The notes under the pieces: model-generated
What the model saw: only the letters and a program-made list of their open reading frames with translations
Databases searched by the model: none
What the model was told of the DNA's origin: nothing
Program-made: the position numbers and the translations under genes
IMG/VR virus record: IMGVR_UViG_3300050821_012041
Location: 1 to 28,536 of that record
Length of the DNA stretch: 28,536 nucleotides
Source: a virus
Strand: one strand, 5' to 3'
Part shown: one piece after another, positions 7,475 to 15,598 of the stretch
Layout: every line of letters starts with the position of its first letter
Numbering within the stretch: the first letter of the stretch is position 1

Positions 7475-8125
7475 TTATTTATATCCCAAAAGATTGATGA
7501 ACAACATCGCATTGTTTGAACCTGTATTAACATATGTGGTACGAATATAAACGGTCAAGCCGTTATAGGTCGGAGGAATTGCAGAAACAGTATTCAAAAT
7601 AAAAGATTTTTCCGCATTGCTATACAAACGATATTGATTGGCAAATTGTGCCATTTGGATGAATGTAGATTGGTTTGTTGGATCGTCTCCGCTGTACACA
7701 CCTACATCGAAATTCACATAGTCTCCAGCATTAGCATTTGCCCATTGAATGTCTACGCCATTAAGTTTATAAGGAACTGAAAAATTAGTTACTGAATAGG
7801 CAGTTTGTCCTGCGGGAATTTGTAAATATCCGTTTGACCCATCAACCCAAAAAGTAAGGGAATCAGTGAACATAGCCGAAGCAACCATTGGAAGGCCGTC
7901 TACACTTCGAAATTCCAAGGGCTGATTACCAGCATTTTTAAAATTAGTTTCAAAATCTATTTGGTCGCTTCCGCCATCCTTCGGCATCATGTATTCGAGT
8001 TCAAAAGGACCATCAAATCCTTTTAACCAATAATTATCTCCAAGGTCCATCCATTGAATTGATAAATTACGATCCGAGATAAAACTTTTGAATATACTCC
8101 ATGAAGGGGCATTATAAGCTTGCAT
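7475..8125 (-). CDS. Tail-region structural protein, paralogue of the 9965-10504 gene
   Basis: The frame is open upstream from a TTG, but ATG at 8125 is preferred: GGAG lies nine bases upstream and the ATG overlaps the previous stop (TAATG). The resulting 216-residue protein has an N-terminal module (SWSIFKSFISDRNLSIQWMD...KDGGSDQIDFETNFKNAGNQPL) that matches the start of the 179-residue protein (KDGGANQTDFETNYKPTANQPL). The remainder is beta-rich and Asn/Tyr/Thr-rich with no match to that paralogue. This is consistent with a common base and an individual distal domain. Confidence 0.7.
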   Translation of the reverse strand: MQAYNAPSWSIFKSFISDRNLSIQWMDLGDNYWLKGFDGPFELEYMMPKDGGSDQIDFETNFKNAGNQPLEFRSVDGLPMVASAMFTDSLTFWVDGSNGYLQIPAGQTAYSVTNFSVPYKLNGVDIQWANANAGDYVNFDVGVYSGDDPTNQSTFIQMAQFANQYRLYSNAEKSFILNTVSAIPPTYNGLTVYIRTTYVNTGSNNAMLFINLLGYK

Positions 8126-8622
8126 TATCGTTCGCTCCAAACAACTTCACCGCTAATACTTTGCCCCACAACAGCAGCACCATTTAGTTTAATACAAAAT
8201 CCCTCTCCAACTCCCAACCACAACGCAACTCCATCTCTATGAAATTTAGTTGTGGCCCCATCACTGGCTGGACAACTTATTGTACAGAAAGGAGAATTAA
8301 ATACTACTCCAGTTGTCGTTAATCCCGTATCTAGCCATCTAGCATCCGTAATCTGAGTGCCAGCATCTCCACTATACATTTGTGCTACCGAAAGTGCTGT
8401 TCCACCAGTTGGTGTGGCTGTAGAAAATCTTACCAAATCATAACTTTGCGTACTACGAGTTACGGGTGTTCCTGAATCAAAAGCAAGAAGAAACTCCATA
8501 CGCTCAATAATGATAGTAACAGTTGAAGAGGTGCCATTACGCATTGAAAATATAGTAGCTCCAGAACCTGTTGTAGCCGTTTGTCTAATTTTGATTGGTA
8601 ACGAATAATAGTTATTAGCCAT
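8125..8622 (-). CDS. Beta-rich structural protein, 165 residues
   Basis: A 165-residue protein with small and hydroxylated residues and regular beta-strand alternation: SLPIKIRQTATTGSGATIFS, then STVTIIIERMEFLLAF, and an ending ISGEVVWSER. The pattern, a single jelly-roll-like domain with 'G.GEGFCIKL' near the end, is frequent among phage accessory virion proteins. Two Cys (FCTISC) lie near residue 113. It sits in a tightly packed run of virion-type genes and overlaps the next by one base. Confidence 0.65.
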   Translation of the reverse strand: MANNYYSLPIKIRQTATTGSGATIFSMRNGTSSTVTIIIERMEFLLAFDSGTPVTRSTQSYDLVRFSTATPTGGTALSVAQMYSGDAGTQITDARWLDTGLTTTGVVFNSPFCTISCPASDGATTKFHRDGVALWLGVGEGFCIKLNGAAVVGQSISGEVVWSER

Positions 8623-8625
8623 AAA

Positions 8626-9963
8626 TTATTTTTCGTAACCTCCGAAATTAGCTCTCCAAATTGTACTGCTAGTTGCCGCAGGTGTACAAGTTACACGAAT
8701 TACTACACCTGCTGCTATAGGAATTGGTTCAGCCAAAGTAGGTGTGGATGGACTATAGATATTATGGATACTGTCCTTTATATATACTTGTGTACCTGAT
8801 GGTGTTTCTAACGCTATTGTTCCAAGTACTACAGGATTATTGTTTCCTGGTAGTGAGGTCAAACGATTATTAAAATCAAAATATTCCAAATAAAAAGTTT
8901 TACCCGCTGTTACAGTATAAGTAAGTACAACTTGATTGGCTGTTGCTGTCGTTGTAGTTATAGTACCTGTTTTCATTACAACAGATTTTCCAATACTATT
9001 ACCCAGTGTGGTTATTATTGTACTTTGATCTGAAGCTATTGTAACAGGTAAAGAACTTGCCATTACCTTTTGCCCCACAGTAATAGAAGTCCCAACACCA
9101 TCAGTAAGACCTACTTTAACAATTCCTGTAGCAGCAATAGCAACAGCACTCCCGCCTACTTGAGCTATATTCTCGTTCCATGGTGTGGCATTTGCAGTAC
9201 CTTGATTCGCAGTGACAGTATCTGTAGACGTTAATGTTCGTATGGATCTAGGATCTATTTGCACACCCGCCACATCTATACCAACATCTAAAGCTCTTTG
9301 TATTCCGTTAACTTGGGATGTGATAGAATTTCCAAGACCGTCCTGAAGTTTTCTTGGTTGGGCAGCTTTAAGATCTGTATCAATGGTAGTTAAAGAACTA
9401 TCTAATCCTAAACCGCCAGTAGTTCCAATATTTGAAGTAACGGTTCCACTTACAGGCTGAATGCTAGGAAAATTAGATACATCTACTAGTAAAATATTTG
9501 AAGCATCACACTGTAAATTTTGGAAAAATCCTGATGGAGCTTGTGCATTCAAAACAGCGCGATTTAACGGGGCAATACTATTAGTTGAAACAGTGCGATT
9601 CAAAGGCAAAGAAGCTAAACCTGGGTCAACAGGACGCAATATACACTGTAAGAAAAATGTTGTCTGCGCTGTAGCACCATTTGTATATCTAAGTCTAATA
9701 TACTGCCAACTAAAAGGCGATCTAAAAAGTAACGTGCTAGTAACTGCAAAGCTGGTAGTTTGAGCAACAGTTATTCCATCCGAACTCACATCCAAAAATA
9801 AAGTTCCAGGTTGATCAGTAATTATAATTACGTCAACTACTGGAAAAGCAATCAAATTGCTAAATGTTCCAGTAAAAGTGGCATTGGACGTTAATGGAGT
9901 GGTAGTAGAATTAAGTGGATCTATTAACGTTGGTACAAGAATTGGTAATGATTGAAATCCCAT
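8626..9963 (-). CDS. Large tail/appendage protein with C-terminal jelly-roll-like domain
   Basis: A 445-residue protein. N-terminal ~110 residues form a beta domain with 'IIITDQPGTLFLDVSSDGI' and 'WQYIRLRYTNGAT'. The middle contains the low-complexity 'QPVSGTVTSNIGTTGGLGLD' and 'LQDGLGNSITSQVNGIQRAL' segments often found in phage virion proteins that bind other virion proteins. The C-terminal ~130 residues (VVLTYTVTAGKTFYLEYFDF to PIPIAAGVVIRVTC) match the layout of the C-terminus of the 260-residue protein at 12484-13266 (LSYTVPAGKTLSITGVYGWG to PIPATAGQIVTVNV). Probably an elongated appendage protein; exact position in the virion is unknown. Confidence 0.7.
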   Translation of the reverse strand: MGFQSLPILVPTLIDPLNSTTTPLTSNATFTGTFSNLIAFPVVDVIIITDQPGTLFLDVSSDGITVAQTTSFAVTSTLLFRSPFSWQYIRLRYTNGATAQTTFFLQCILRPVDPGLASLPLNRTVSTNSIAPLNRAVLNAQAPSGFFQNLQCDASNILLVDVSNFPSIQPVSGTVTSNIGTTGGLGLDSSLTTIDTDLKAAQPRKLQDGLGNSITSQVNGIQRALDVGIDVAGVQIDPRSIRTLTSTDTVTANQGTANATPWNENIAQVGGSAVAIAATGIVKVGLTDGVGTSITVGQKVMASSLPVTIASDQSTIITTLGNSIGKSVVMKTGTITTTTATANQVVLTYTVTAGKTFYLEYFDFNNRLTSLPGNNNPVVLGTIALETPSGTQVYIKDSIHNIYSPSTPTLAEPIPIAAGVVIRVTCTPAATSSTIWRANFGGYEK

Positions 9964-9964
9964 A

Positions 9965-10504
9965 TTATGTTTGCCCCAAAATGGTTACTATGATATTTGT
10001 TGCTGATCCTAAAGTCAAAGACACAACTCTGGAACGAATATAAAGTGAGGGTGCAATCATAGCACTTCCCCAAATAACGCCTTGTCCAAGTATATTTGTT
10101 GATGTAAGAATTGTAGAAAAATTAACACCATCCAAACTTCCCTCTAAAACAACATTCCATAAAGTAAGTGTAGGTATTCCAACAATTTGTACTTGTATTG
10201 CATATTGATCGAATGACTGAGAAGTAGATAGAACCATACCTGTCCCTGTAGTAGTAAAGGTATTTGCAACAGAATCAGTGTCAGCAGGTCTTGACCCAAG
10301 CGGTTGATTGGCAGTAGGTTTATAATTAGTTTCAAAATCGGTTTGATTTGCTCCACCATCTTTAAGAACTCTGGTTTCCCATGATATATGATATTCAATA
10401 GAAAAAATATCATAACTATCAGGATTTTCTATATATTGTACAGTTAAATCATTTGCGGAAATAATACTTTTCCACTGTGAATAAGAGACATTTGCTATTC
10501 TCAT
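9965..10504 (-). CDS. Tail-region structural protein (KDGG module)
   Basis: A 179-residue protein. The first ~80 residues (YSQWKSIISANDLTVQYIEN, then KDGGANQTDFETNYKP) share the module of the 7475-8125 gene. The C-terminal ~90 residues are a compact beta domain (YAIQVQIVGIPTLTLWNVVL, SLDGVNFSTIL, LYIRSRVVSLTLG). 'SLDGVNF' followed by a repeat strand pattern is common in phage virion beta-sandwich domains. Preceded by AGAGG about seven bases before the ATG. Confidence 0.7.
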   Translation of the reverse strand: MRIANVSYSQWKSIISANDLTVQYIENPDSYDIFSIEYHISWETRVLKDGGANQTDFETNYKPTANQPLGSRPADTDSVANTFTTTGTGMVLSTSQSFDQYAIQVQIVGIPTLTLWNVVLEGSLDGVNFSTILTSTNILGQGVIWGSAMIAPSLYIRSRVVSLTLGSATNIIVTILGQT

Positions 10505-10505
10505 T

Positions 10506-11405
10506 TTATACCTCTTGCCATATAACTGTAAAAGAATAGTTCATATTGTTGGTTGTGGGTTCCCCAGTAACCAACAAAGTATGATTTGCTGATACTCTGA
10601 TTAAACCATCAAAATTTATCGGCATGTCTGCTGGCGTACTTACATTTCCAGATCCAGTATTTATTGCAAATACTATTGCACCGTTTGCAGAAGCAGTGGG
10701 TCCTGAAAAAGCAGTCATCGCTGATGCACCTGCTCCTCCACCTATACTTGTTGATGAGATGGTTTGTGATGTACCATTTGCCGAAGTAGTTGGATCGCCA
10801 TATATACGAATAACTGCCGCACCATTTGTTGCATCTTCGCATGAAGCAGAAACAAGTTTCAAAACTAATGTTTTTCCAGAACCGCTTGGATTTTTAATAA
10901 ATACTGCTGGGGATTCCGTTCCGTTTGTTGGAAGATTAAATTCAAATACAGTTGTATAAACTTGACCAGAGGATGCAGCAGATTGACTTGGAGAAGCTAT
11001 TAAATTTACATCTAACCCCTGCTTTGCATCTAATGCTGTTGAAGTAATGGCCGTTCCAGAACCATCTTCAGTTTTAGAAACAACTCTTAAATCCCCTGCT
11101 GTAGTTAAAGATAATGGATTGGTTTGGGCCGTTACATACGATGGTGCTGCTGTAGTCACAGCACCCTGTACTAAATCTCCATGTTCCCCAGAAGTCGTGG
11201 AACCCTGAGCTACCCCAGTAACTCCAATATTATTTGTACCTGTTGGAACTGGTGAATTTGGAGATAGAGCCACTACCAAAGAATTATCGGCTGCAACAGA
11301 GGCTGTAGATGCTGCTTTAACGTTAGCAACATTCGCTGTCGTAGTCGGATCATTTACAACGATAGGGGTTGCCCCAGCATCCGATGTGATTGGCAGGTCG
11401 GCCAT
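10506..11405 (-). CDS. Repeat-containing appendage protein
   Basis: A 299-residue protein, Ala/Thr/Ser-rich. It carries one copy of a ~45-residue unit, 'AQGSTTSGEHGDLVQGAVTT' running on to 'NPLSLTTAGDLRVVS', that occurs twice in the next gene downstream. The C-terminal ~150 residues are a beta domain (YTTVFEFNLPTNGTESPAVF, IRVSANHTLLVTGEPTTNNM, YSFTVIWQEV). The 'G(D/N)LRV' endings of these units are common in phage virion proteins with unknown attachment sites. No enzymatic motif. Confidence 0.7.
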   Translation of the reverse strand: MADLPITSDAGATPIVVNDPTTTANVANVKAASTASVAADNSLVVALSPNSPVPTGTNNIGVTGVAQGSTTSGEHGDLVQGAVTTAAPSYVTAQTNPLSLTTAGDLRVVSKTEDGSGTAITSTALDAKQGLDVNLIASPSQSAASSGQVYTTVFEFNLPTNGTESPAVFIKNPSGSGKTLVLKLVSASCEDATNGAAVIRIYGDPTTSANGTSQTISSTSIGGGAGASAMTAFSGPTASANGAIVFAINTGSGNVSTPADMPINFDGLIRVSANHTLLVTGEPTTNNMNYSFTVIWQEV

Positions 11406-11440
11406 TTCTTATCCTTTTCTCTTACAACTTATCTTAATTA

Positions 11441-12256
11441 TTAATGGGTGAAAAATGTAACATAAAGATCTTGAGCATTTGTATCTCTATTTTTAAGAGT
11501 TACTTTTACAGATGATCCCGTAGGAATAACATATGGGTAAATTAATGAAAAACCAAAATCTTGATGAGACGCACTATTAAAACCATTCCAATAAGTAACT
11601 TCACTACCTGTAATACCAATAGCAACCGTGCCTTTCATTTCACCTGATGCCGTAAAATCAATTTTGTTTAATGAAACTGGGCCAGCAACAGAATGGGTTG
11701 TTGTAGCACCACTTGCCACAGCAGAATCTGTAAAATAAGTAAGTACTGGTGTTGGGGTGGGAGGAGTATTCTCAACAGCTACTCGAAGATTACCAGAAGT
11801 ATCAAGAGATAAAGGATTAGAAGTTCCAGTAACGTATGTTGGCGCAGCAGTTGTAGTTGCACCTAAAGGCAAATTACCTAATTGCCCAGATGTTGTTGAA
11901 CCTTGTGCATAAGCATCTGAATCTGCGGGAAAATTGTCTACGTCTACATGTAAATTTGCCCCTGTAGGTTGAACTACCGTAACATTGCCTGTTACGGCGG
12001 TGGTAGAACCAGAACCAGTTAATACACGTAAATTACCAGATGTATCAAGAGATAGGGGATTAGTTGTTGCTGTCGTATATGTTGGTGCTGCTGTAGTCGT
12101 AGCACCACCAGCTAGAATATTGTTTTCACCAGAAGTTGTAGATCCTTGTGCATAATCTTCGGCAGGATTAATTGTAGTACCTGAAGAATTAGCTACCTCA
12201 GTTGTAAAATTTGGGGCTGTTGTACGGACGGGTTGTAAAGCGTCAAAATCCACCAT
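11441..12256 (-). CDS. Appendage protein with two internal repeats
   Basis: A 271-residue protein. Two copies of the unit 'AQGSTTSG...GATTTAAPTY.T.T.NPLSLDTSGNLRV' occupy about residues 36-83 and 114-160; a third, more diverged copy lies in the neighbouring 299-residue protein. The C-terminal ~100 residues form a beta domain (FTDSAVASGATTTHSVAG, YPYVIPTGSSVKVTLKNRDT). Repeats of this kind probably build a regular shaft or display surface. The 35-base gap before it holds nothing beyond a ribosome binding site. Confidence 0.7.
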   Translation of the reverse strand: MVDFDALQPVRTTAPNFTTEVANSSGTTINPAEDYAQGSTTSGENNILAGGATTTAAPTYTTATTNPLSLDTSGNLRVLTGSGSTTAVTGNVTVVQPTGANLHVDVDNFPADSDAYAQGSTTSGQLGNLPLGATTTAAPTYVTGTSNPLSLDTSGNLRVAVENTPPTPTPVLTYFTDSAVASGATTTHSVAGPVSLNKIDFTASGEMKGTVAIGITGSEVTYWNGFNSASHQDFGFSLIYPYVIPTGSSVKVTLKNRDTNAQDLYVTFFTH

Positions 12257-12266
12257 TGTAATTCTC

Positions 12267-12464
12267 CTATTTCATCTTCGCTATAGAATCTTGAGTATTC
12301 TGAATATCTAAATTTGTTGCTTTTATATTTTCATCGATCTTTCTAAGTTCTTCGGCTATTTCAAGCTTGCGTAAATCCAACCTTTCGAGTTGAAGCTTCA
12401 TTTCTGTAACATGAACACTCAAACGTTTTCGGTTCAATTCTAAATTCGGCATTATATCTGCCAT
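12267..12464 (-). CDS. Small coiled-coil protein
   Basis: A 65-residue protein preceded by GAGGAGATTACG. Nearly the whole length (LNRKRLSVHVTEMKLQLERL, then IDENIKATNLDIQNTQDSIA) has heptad-spaced Leu/Ile and alternating charges, so it should form a continuous helix and coiled coil. Function unknown. It may act as an assembly helper or a trimerisation partner for the surrounding fibre-type proteins. Confidence 0.65.
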   Translation of the reverse strand: MADIMPNLELNRKRLSVHVTEMKLQLERLDLRKLEIAEELRKIDENIKATNLDIQNTQDSIAKMK

Positions 12465-12483
12465 CGTAATCTCCTCTTATCTC

Positions 12484-13266
12484 TTAATTCAAGGTACCTA
12501 ATAAATTGGCTTTGAAATCCTGTGTAGAAGTTTGGTATTGTGTTACATTTACTGTAACAATTTGTCCGGCTGTGGCAGGTATTGGAGCCGAAACATAATC
12601 CAAATGAAGGGTACGAAAAGATGGAGAAGACCATCCACCACCTACAAATACACTATCAACCTTTATTGCAAATTCTCCGTCAGCTTGCCCCCATCCATAA
12701 ACTCCAGTAATGCTTAGGGTTTTCCCTGCGGGAACAGTATATGAAAGAATTGCAGTTAAAACACCAGAAGGAACTGTTGTATTTTCTGAATATGTGTTTA
12801 CAGGCGTTCCGGCTGATCCTGTAGTTGTAACTATTAAAGCTCCACTACTAAATTGAAACTTATCTAGATCTGCCTTAACAGCTAATTGAGTACTTTCTAG
12901 TGAAGGACTTATTTCAACACCACTAGAGTCTCTTAAATTAACATGAAACGCTCGATATTGAGTTAAACGAACTGCCCCCTGAGTCCCTGTGGGTAAAGTA
13001 GGAGAGGTATCTTGATACACACCTCCAACAGTTTGTTCTAACGTGGTTCCATAAGTAAAGGAGTTTTTATCTGGAGCCCCAATTTCACCAATTGTAATAG
13101 AGCCACTAAATGTAGCTTCAACCACAAGTTCTCCATCACTTGTGATTTGAATTGGAATAAATTCGTTGGAAGGAGTCACGCCGTACAAAACCGACGTGGG
13201 AATCGTTGACATCAATTCATCGGCTGTAAGGGGAACTCCAAATTCTGGGGGGATTACTGAACCCAT
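12484..13266 (-). CDS. Tail/appendage protein with C-terminal jelly-roll-like domain
   Basis: A 260-residue protein with AAGAGG before the start. N-terminal ~50 residues: LTADELMSTIPTSVLYGV and 'EFIPIQITSDGELVVEATFS', a linker type seen in phage appendages. The middle holds 'PTGTQGAVRLTQYRAFHVNL', again a typical virion motif. The C-terminus (~residues 165-260) matches the last domain of the 445-residue protein in layout: SYTVPAGKTLSITGVYGWGQ to PIPATAGQIVTVNVTQYQ. This shared distal domain suggests duplication and specialisation. Confidence 0.7.
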   Translation of the reverse strand: MGSVIPPEFGVPLTADELMSTIPTSVLYGVTPSNEFIPIQITSDGELVVEATFSGSITIGEIGAPDKNSFTYGTTLEQTVGGVYQDTSPTLPTGTQGAVRLTQYRAFHVNLRDSSGVEISPSLESTQLAVKADLDKFQFSSGALIVTTTGSAGTPVNTYSENTTVPSGVLTAILSYTVPAGKTLSITGVYGWGQADGEFAIKVDSVFVGGGWSSPSFRTLHLDYVSAPIPATAGQIVTVNVTQYQTSTQDFKANLLGTLN

Positions 13267-13276
13267 GGTTGTCCTC

Positions 13277-13858
13277 TTATTGTGAAAGTCTTACTTGGAT
13301 ATTATTTCGGAATTGATGTGATTCGGTTTTACTTAATATTTCTTTAAGTAATTCTTTGTTGGATGTCTCTTTTATAAATCTAAGCTTAAGAAAATAAGAA
13401 AGTTTACTAAAATCGTCAAAAGTTTTCACGAGGCTGAAGTTAGACAACATACTTTGTGCTTCTGGCAAATTTGGTTTTACTTCTTGTTTTTCCTCCGCTT
13501 TTATAGAAACATTGTTAGGAGGGAGTGGGATTACAGGTATATCACCTGTTCCCTGGATGGGTTTAAGTGCTTCTAAAAATTTGAGTTCTTTTTCTGTAAG
13601 TGGCTTTGGTTCTGGTTTTACAATAAATTCTTCAATAAATCCACTATCTGTATAACGCTTAAGAGATCCTACAAGCCAACTCTTACGAACGTCTTCTTTA
13701 TCACAAGCATCTAAAGGAATTTCTTCACCCTCTTTTATTTTAAGAGGTTCTGCCCAACCGTTGGTCCATTTAACTACGAGATCGGGGAATGGCACATACG
13801 TTAAATTGTCTTTAGAGTTTTTTATTTTTACTCTATATCTTTTCTTTTCATCACTCAT
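13277..13858 (-). CDS. Hypothetical phage protein, 193 residues
   Basis: A 193-residue Lys/Glu-rich protein. Residues 1-80 (KKRYRVKIKNSKDNLTYVPF, then KIKEGEEIPLDACDKEDVRK) look like a small basic beta domain. It is linked by a Pro-rich segment (EPKPLTEKEL, PVIPLPPNN) to a helical C-terminus (LVKTFDDFSKLSYFLKLRFI). It overlaps the preceding 72-residue gene by four bases (ATGA type). The composition differs from the fibre proteins and suggests an intracellular or connector role; no family is recognised. Confidence 0.65.
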   Translation of the reverse strand: MSDEKKRYRVKIKNSKDNLTYVPFPDLVVKWTNGWAEPLKIKEGEEIPLDACDKEDVRKSWLVGSLKRYTDSGFIEEFIVKPEPKPLTEKELKFLEALKPIQGTGDIPVIPLPPNNVSIKAEEKQEVKPNLPEAQSMLSNFSLVKTFDDFSKLSYFLKLRFIKETSNKELLKEILSKTESHQFRNNIQVRLSQ

Positions 13859-14073
13859 ATCAATCCCTTTTCTTGGGCTTTCGTTTCTATGAAAGTGAGA
13901 TTATCTGGGAACTTAACACGCCATTCGCCAGAAAGATTTTGACCCCATTGGCCATCTTCTCGTGGCCAAGGATGCTGTATCCAATTTGTCTGACAATCCG
14001 TGCAAAAAAGTTGGTAATCACCCGATCCAAATACAAGCTTCTCGTGACTACAATCTTTGTAATCCTTAAACAT
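13855..14073 (-). CDS. Small zinc-ribbon-like protein
   Basis: A 72-residue protein with C8-H9 and C24-x2-C27 (CSHEKLVFGSGDYQLFCTDC), a spacing that can bind one zinc ion through Cys/His. The rest is Trp-rich (WIQHPWPREDGQW). Translationally coupled to the next gene by a four-base overlap. Function unknown. One of several tiny Cys-rich proteins in this window. Confidence 0.6.
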   Translation of the reverse strand: MFKDYKDCSHEKLVFGSGDYQLFCTDCQTNWIQHPWPREDGQWGQNLSGEWRVKFPDNLTFIETKAQEKGLI

Positions 14074-14089
14074 GATGTTCCTTCGATTC

Positions 14090-14554
14090 TTATCTAATTT
14101 CTATTTGGCAGTTTTCAATGCCTACAGCATTAATTTTTGCAAAAAGTTCTTTACAGGCGGTTTGAGTTGTATCAATATCATTTCCATCTCGAACGGCTCC
14201 ACACAAAATACAACCTTCACTACAGACTTCATCATTTCCCCAATGCATTAAAATTTCTGTTCTTCCTTCAACACCTACTAACATGGGGACTGTTGCGTTT
14301 CCAAGGTGTGGACTTTCATGCCATTCTAACTTATACATTCCCGCTGGAATATAAAGTTTTTCATTTTCAAGAGAAACAAATTTGAATATATCCCACGTTA
14401 AACTTCCATCTCCAAAAATACCTATTGTTGGTTCAAGTGGACCACGTTGTATTGAAATCGTATTTATATTATCAGGAGAAGGATTTGAAGCAGGGTTATT
14501 ACTCGACTGCCCAAAAAATTTTAAAATAAATTGGATAAGAAAGTTCCAATCCAT
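14090..14554 (-). CDS. DUF5675-like protein of the lysis-like region
   Basis: A 154-residue protein. A hydrophobic N-terminus (NFLIQFILKFFG) and a Ser/Asn/Pro linker precede a domain from about residue 40 with the DUF5675 signature blocks: TWDIFKF, 'LYIPAGMYKLEWHESPHLG', 'MLVGVEGRTEILMHWGN' and 'SEGCILCGA'. The His-Gly-Asn and Ser-x-Gly-Cys positions recall the layout of L,D-transpeptidase active sites, but the spacing and length differ and I do not claim that activity. The gene is next to membrane proteins that look like lysis functions, which is a common setting for this family. Confidence 0.65.
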   Translation of the reverse strand: MDWNFLIQFILKFFGQSSNNPASNPSPDNINTISIQRGPLEPTIGIFGDGSLTWDIFKFVSLENEKLYIPAGMYKLEWHESPHLGNATVPMLVGVEGRTEILMHWGNDEVCSEGCILCGAVRDGNDIDTTQTACKELFAKINAVGIENCQIEIR

Positions 14555-14555
14555 G

Positions 14556-14678
14556 TTATTTTCCTATGTTAAATATGGATTGACACTCACAACATTCTAA
14601 CAAATCCTTGCAATCTGGGTCACTACAACCACAACTCAATAAATTTACTATGCGTGAACCACAGGCTGGGCAAGTCAT
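14556..14678 (-). CDS. 40-residue Cys-rich zinc-binding protein
   Basis: A 40-residue frame, ATG at 14678 to TAA at 14556-14558, filling the gap between two accepted genes with one or two bases on either side. It contains eight Cys: C3-x2-C6 (MTCPACGSR), C16-x-C18, C23, and C29-C30-x-C32 (LECCECQ). Paired C-x2-C and C-C-x-C motifs strongly suggest a zinc ribbon. The tight fit between neighbours and the Cys spacing support a real gene in spite of its size. Confidence 0.6.
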   Translation of the reverse strand: MTCPACGSRIVNLLSCGCSDPDCKDLLECCECQSIFNIGK

Positions 14679-14679
14679 T

Positions 14680-15267
14680 TTAAATTCGAACCGACACACC
14701 AGCAATTATTCCTTTCGAACCCGTAACATCAAGCATTGGGCCAATCCAAAAGTTGGTATTATGTAAAACTTTACTTTCTGGACAATACCCAATAGCAACG
14801 AAAGCTGCTGTATGATTCAAATAATTATCCGCACCCATACCACCAATAAAATCAAGTTTATTATAATAATAAAGCTCGGCACCAACAATTCCTTTTACAC
14901 CTGTATTATTTATACCGAAACCGATGATGGGATTTAAAACAAAACCATGTGTTGCAGGTGTTACTTTAATTGTATCATCTTTTTTTATATCAACTGTAAC
15001 ACCCCTGGAACCATTTACAGTTTGAGTTCCATTTGGAGTGGTAATCTGAACTTCATTATTTTTAACTATAATGCGTTCTTTATCATCCTTGGGAAGAGGC
15101 TGTACAGTGGGGGTAGTTGGGCCGGAAATTGGGTTTTTGGGGGGAAATACACGATGATAACACCCTTGAGCCTTTGCAAAAAATATAGCTCCAAAAATGG
15201 CCGCTAACACTACTTTCCAATGTAATTTTATAAAATTCCAAAGTTTACTTAGGATTAACGTTAGCAT
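14680..15267 (-). CDS. Membrane-anchored protein of the lysis-like region
   Basis: A 195-residue protein with AAGGAG six bases before the ATG. Residues ~14-33 are hydrophobic (LHWKVVLAAIFGAIFFAKAQ), one membrane anchor or uncleaved signal. A Pro-rich linker follows (SGPTTPTVQPLPKDD), then a polar beta domain and a C-terminal region of repeating hydrophobic strands (NPIIGFGINNTGVKGIVGAE, FWIGPMLDVTGSKGIIAGVS) like outer-membrane or periplasmic beta structure. The architecture (anchor, linker, distal domain) would suit a spanin-like or envelope protein, and the gene overlaps the holin candidate by 23 bases. This function is inference. Confidence 0.6.
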   Translation of the reverse strand: MLTLILSKLWNFIKLHWKVVLAAIFGAIFFAKAQGCYHRVFPPKNPISGPTTPTVQPLPKDDKERIIVKNNEVQITTPNGTQTVNGSRGVTVDIKKDDTIKVTPATHGFVLNPIIGFGINNTGVKGIVGAELYYYNKLDFIGGMGADNYLNHTAAFVAIGYCPESKVLHNTNFWIGPMLDVTGSKGIIAGVSVRI

Positions 15268-15511
15268 CGTTTTTCTCCTTAGTCGAATCAGTATTAGTTT
15301 TGGAACAATATTTGTTCCCTATGCTTGAAGCGGCATAGGCTGTTACAATACTTGCAAAAATAGCAGCAACTGCATTGGGGATGGATTTTGTTTCAATACA
15401 TACCCAAAGGCACACTACTAACAAACTTAAACTCCACAAATTTAAATAAGTGTATCCTGGAAAATCTATAATTTCCAATAAATTGATTAAAAATGCAGTA
15501 ATTTTTTGCAT
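15245..15511 (-). CDS. Putative holin-like small membrane protein
   Basis: An 88-residue protein with two hydrophobic segments, about residues 22-40 (LNLWSLSLLVVCLWVCIE) and 45-65 (PNAVAAIFASIVTAYAASSI). The C-terminus is short and hydrophilic (KTNTDSTKEKNDANVNPK). Size, two membrane segments, charged tail and overlap with a membrane-anchored gene are typical of phage holins. No sequence family is recognised, so the call rests on architecture and location. Confidence 0.55.
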   Translation of the reverse strand: MQKITAFLINLLEIIDFPGYTYLNLWSLSLLVVCLWVCIETKSIPNAVAAIFASIVTAYAASSIGNKYCSKTNTDSTKEKNDANVNPK

Positions 15512-15552
15512 CGTTTTTCTATCCTTTTGCTTTTCTTTTATACAAAGGCATA

Positions 15553-15580
15553 AGGGGGCTGTGCTCTCGCAAAACCCCCT
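15553..15580 (-). terminator. Strong hairpin downstream of the 191-residue gene
   Basis: AGGGGG pairs with CCCCCT, with an inner TGC-GAGA-GCA stem-loop. It begins about 19 bases after the stop of the gene at 15599-16174. No U-tract follows on the minus strand, so it may act as a processing or partial termination signal rather than a classic intrinsic terminator. Confidence 0.4.
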
Positions 15581-15598
15581 CGAACCTTCGAATACTTT

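Noticed and set aside
14090-14554. L,D-transpeptidase (YkuD) assignment for the DUF5675-like protein
   Set aside because: The HGN and SxGC pieces are suggestive but spacing and conserved Arg differ; left as DUF5675-like.
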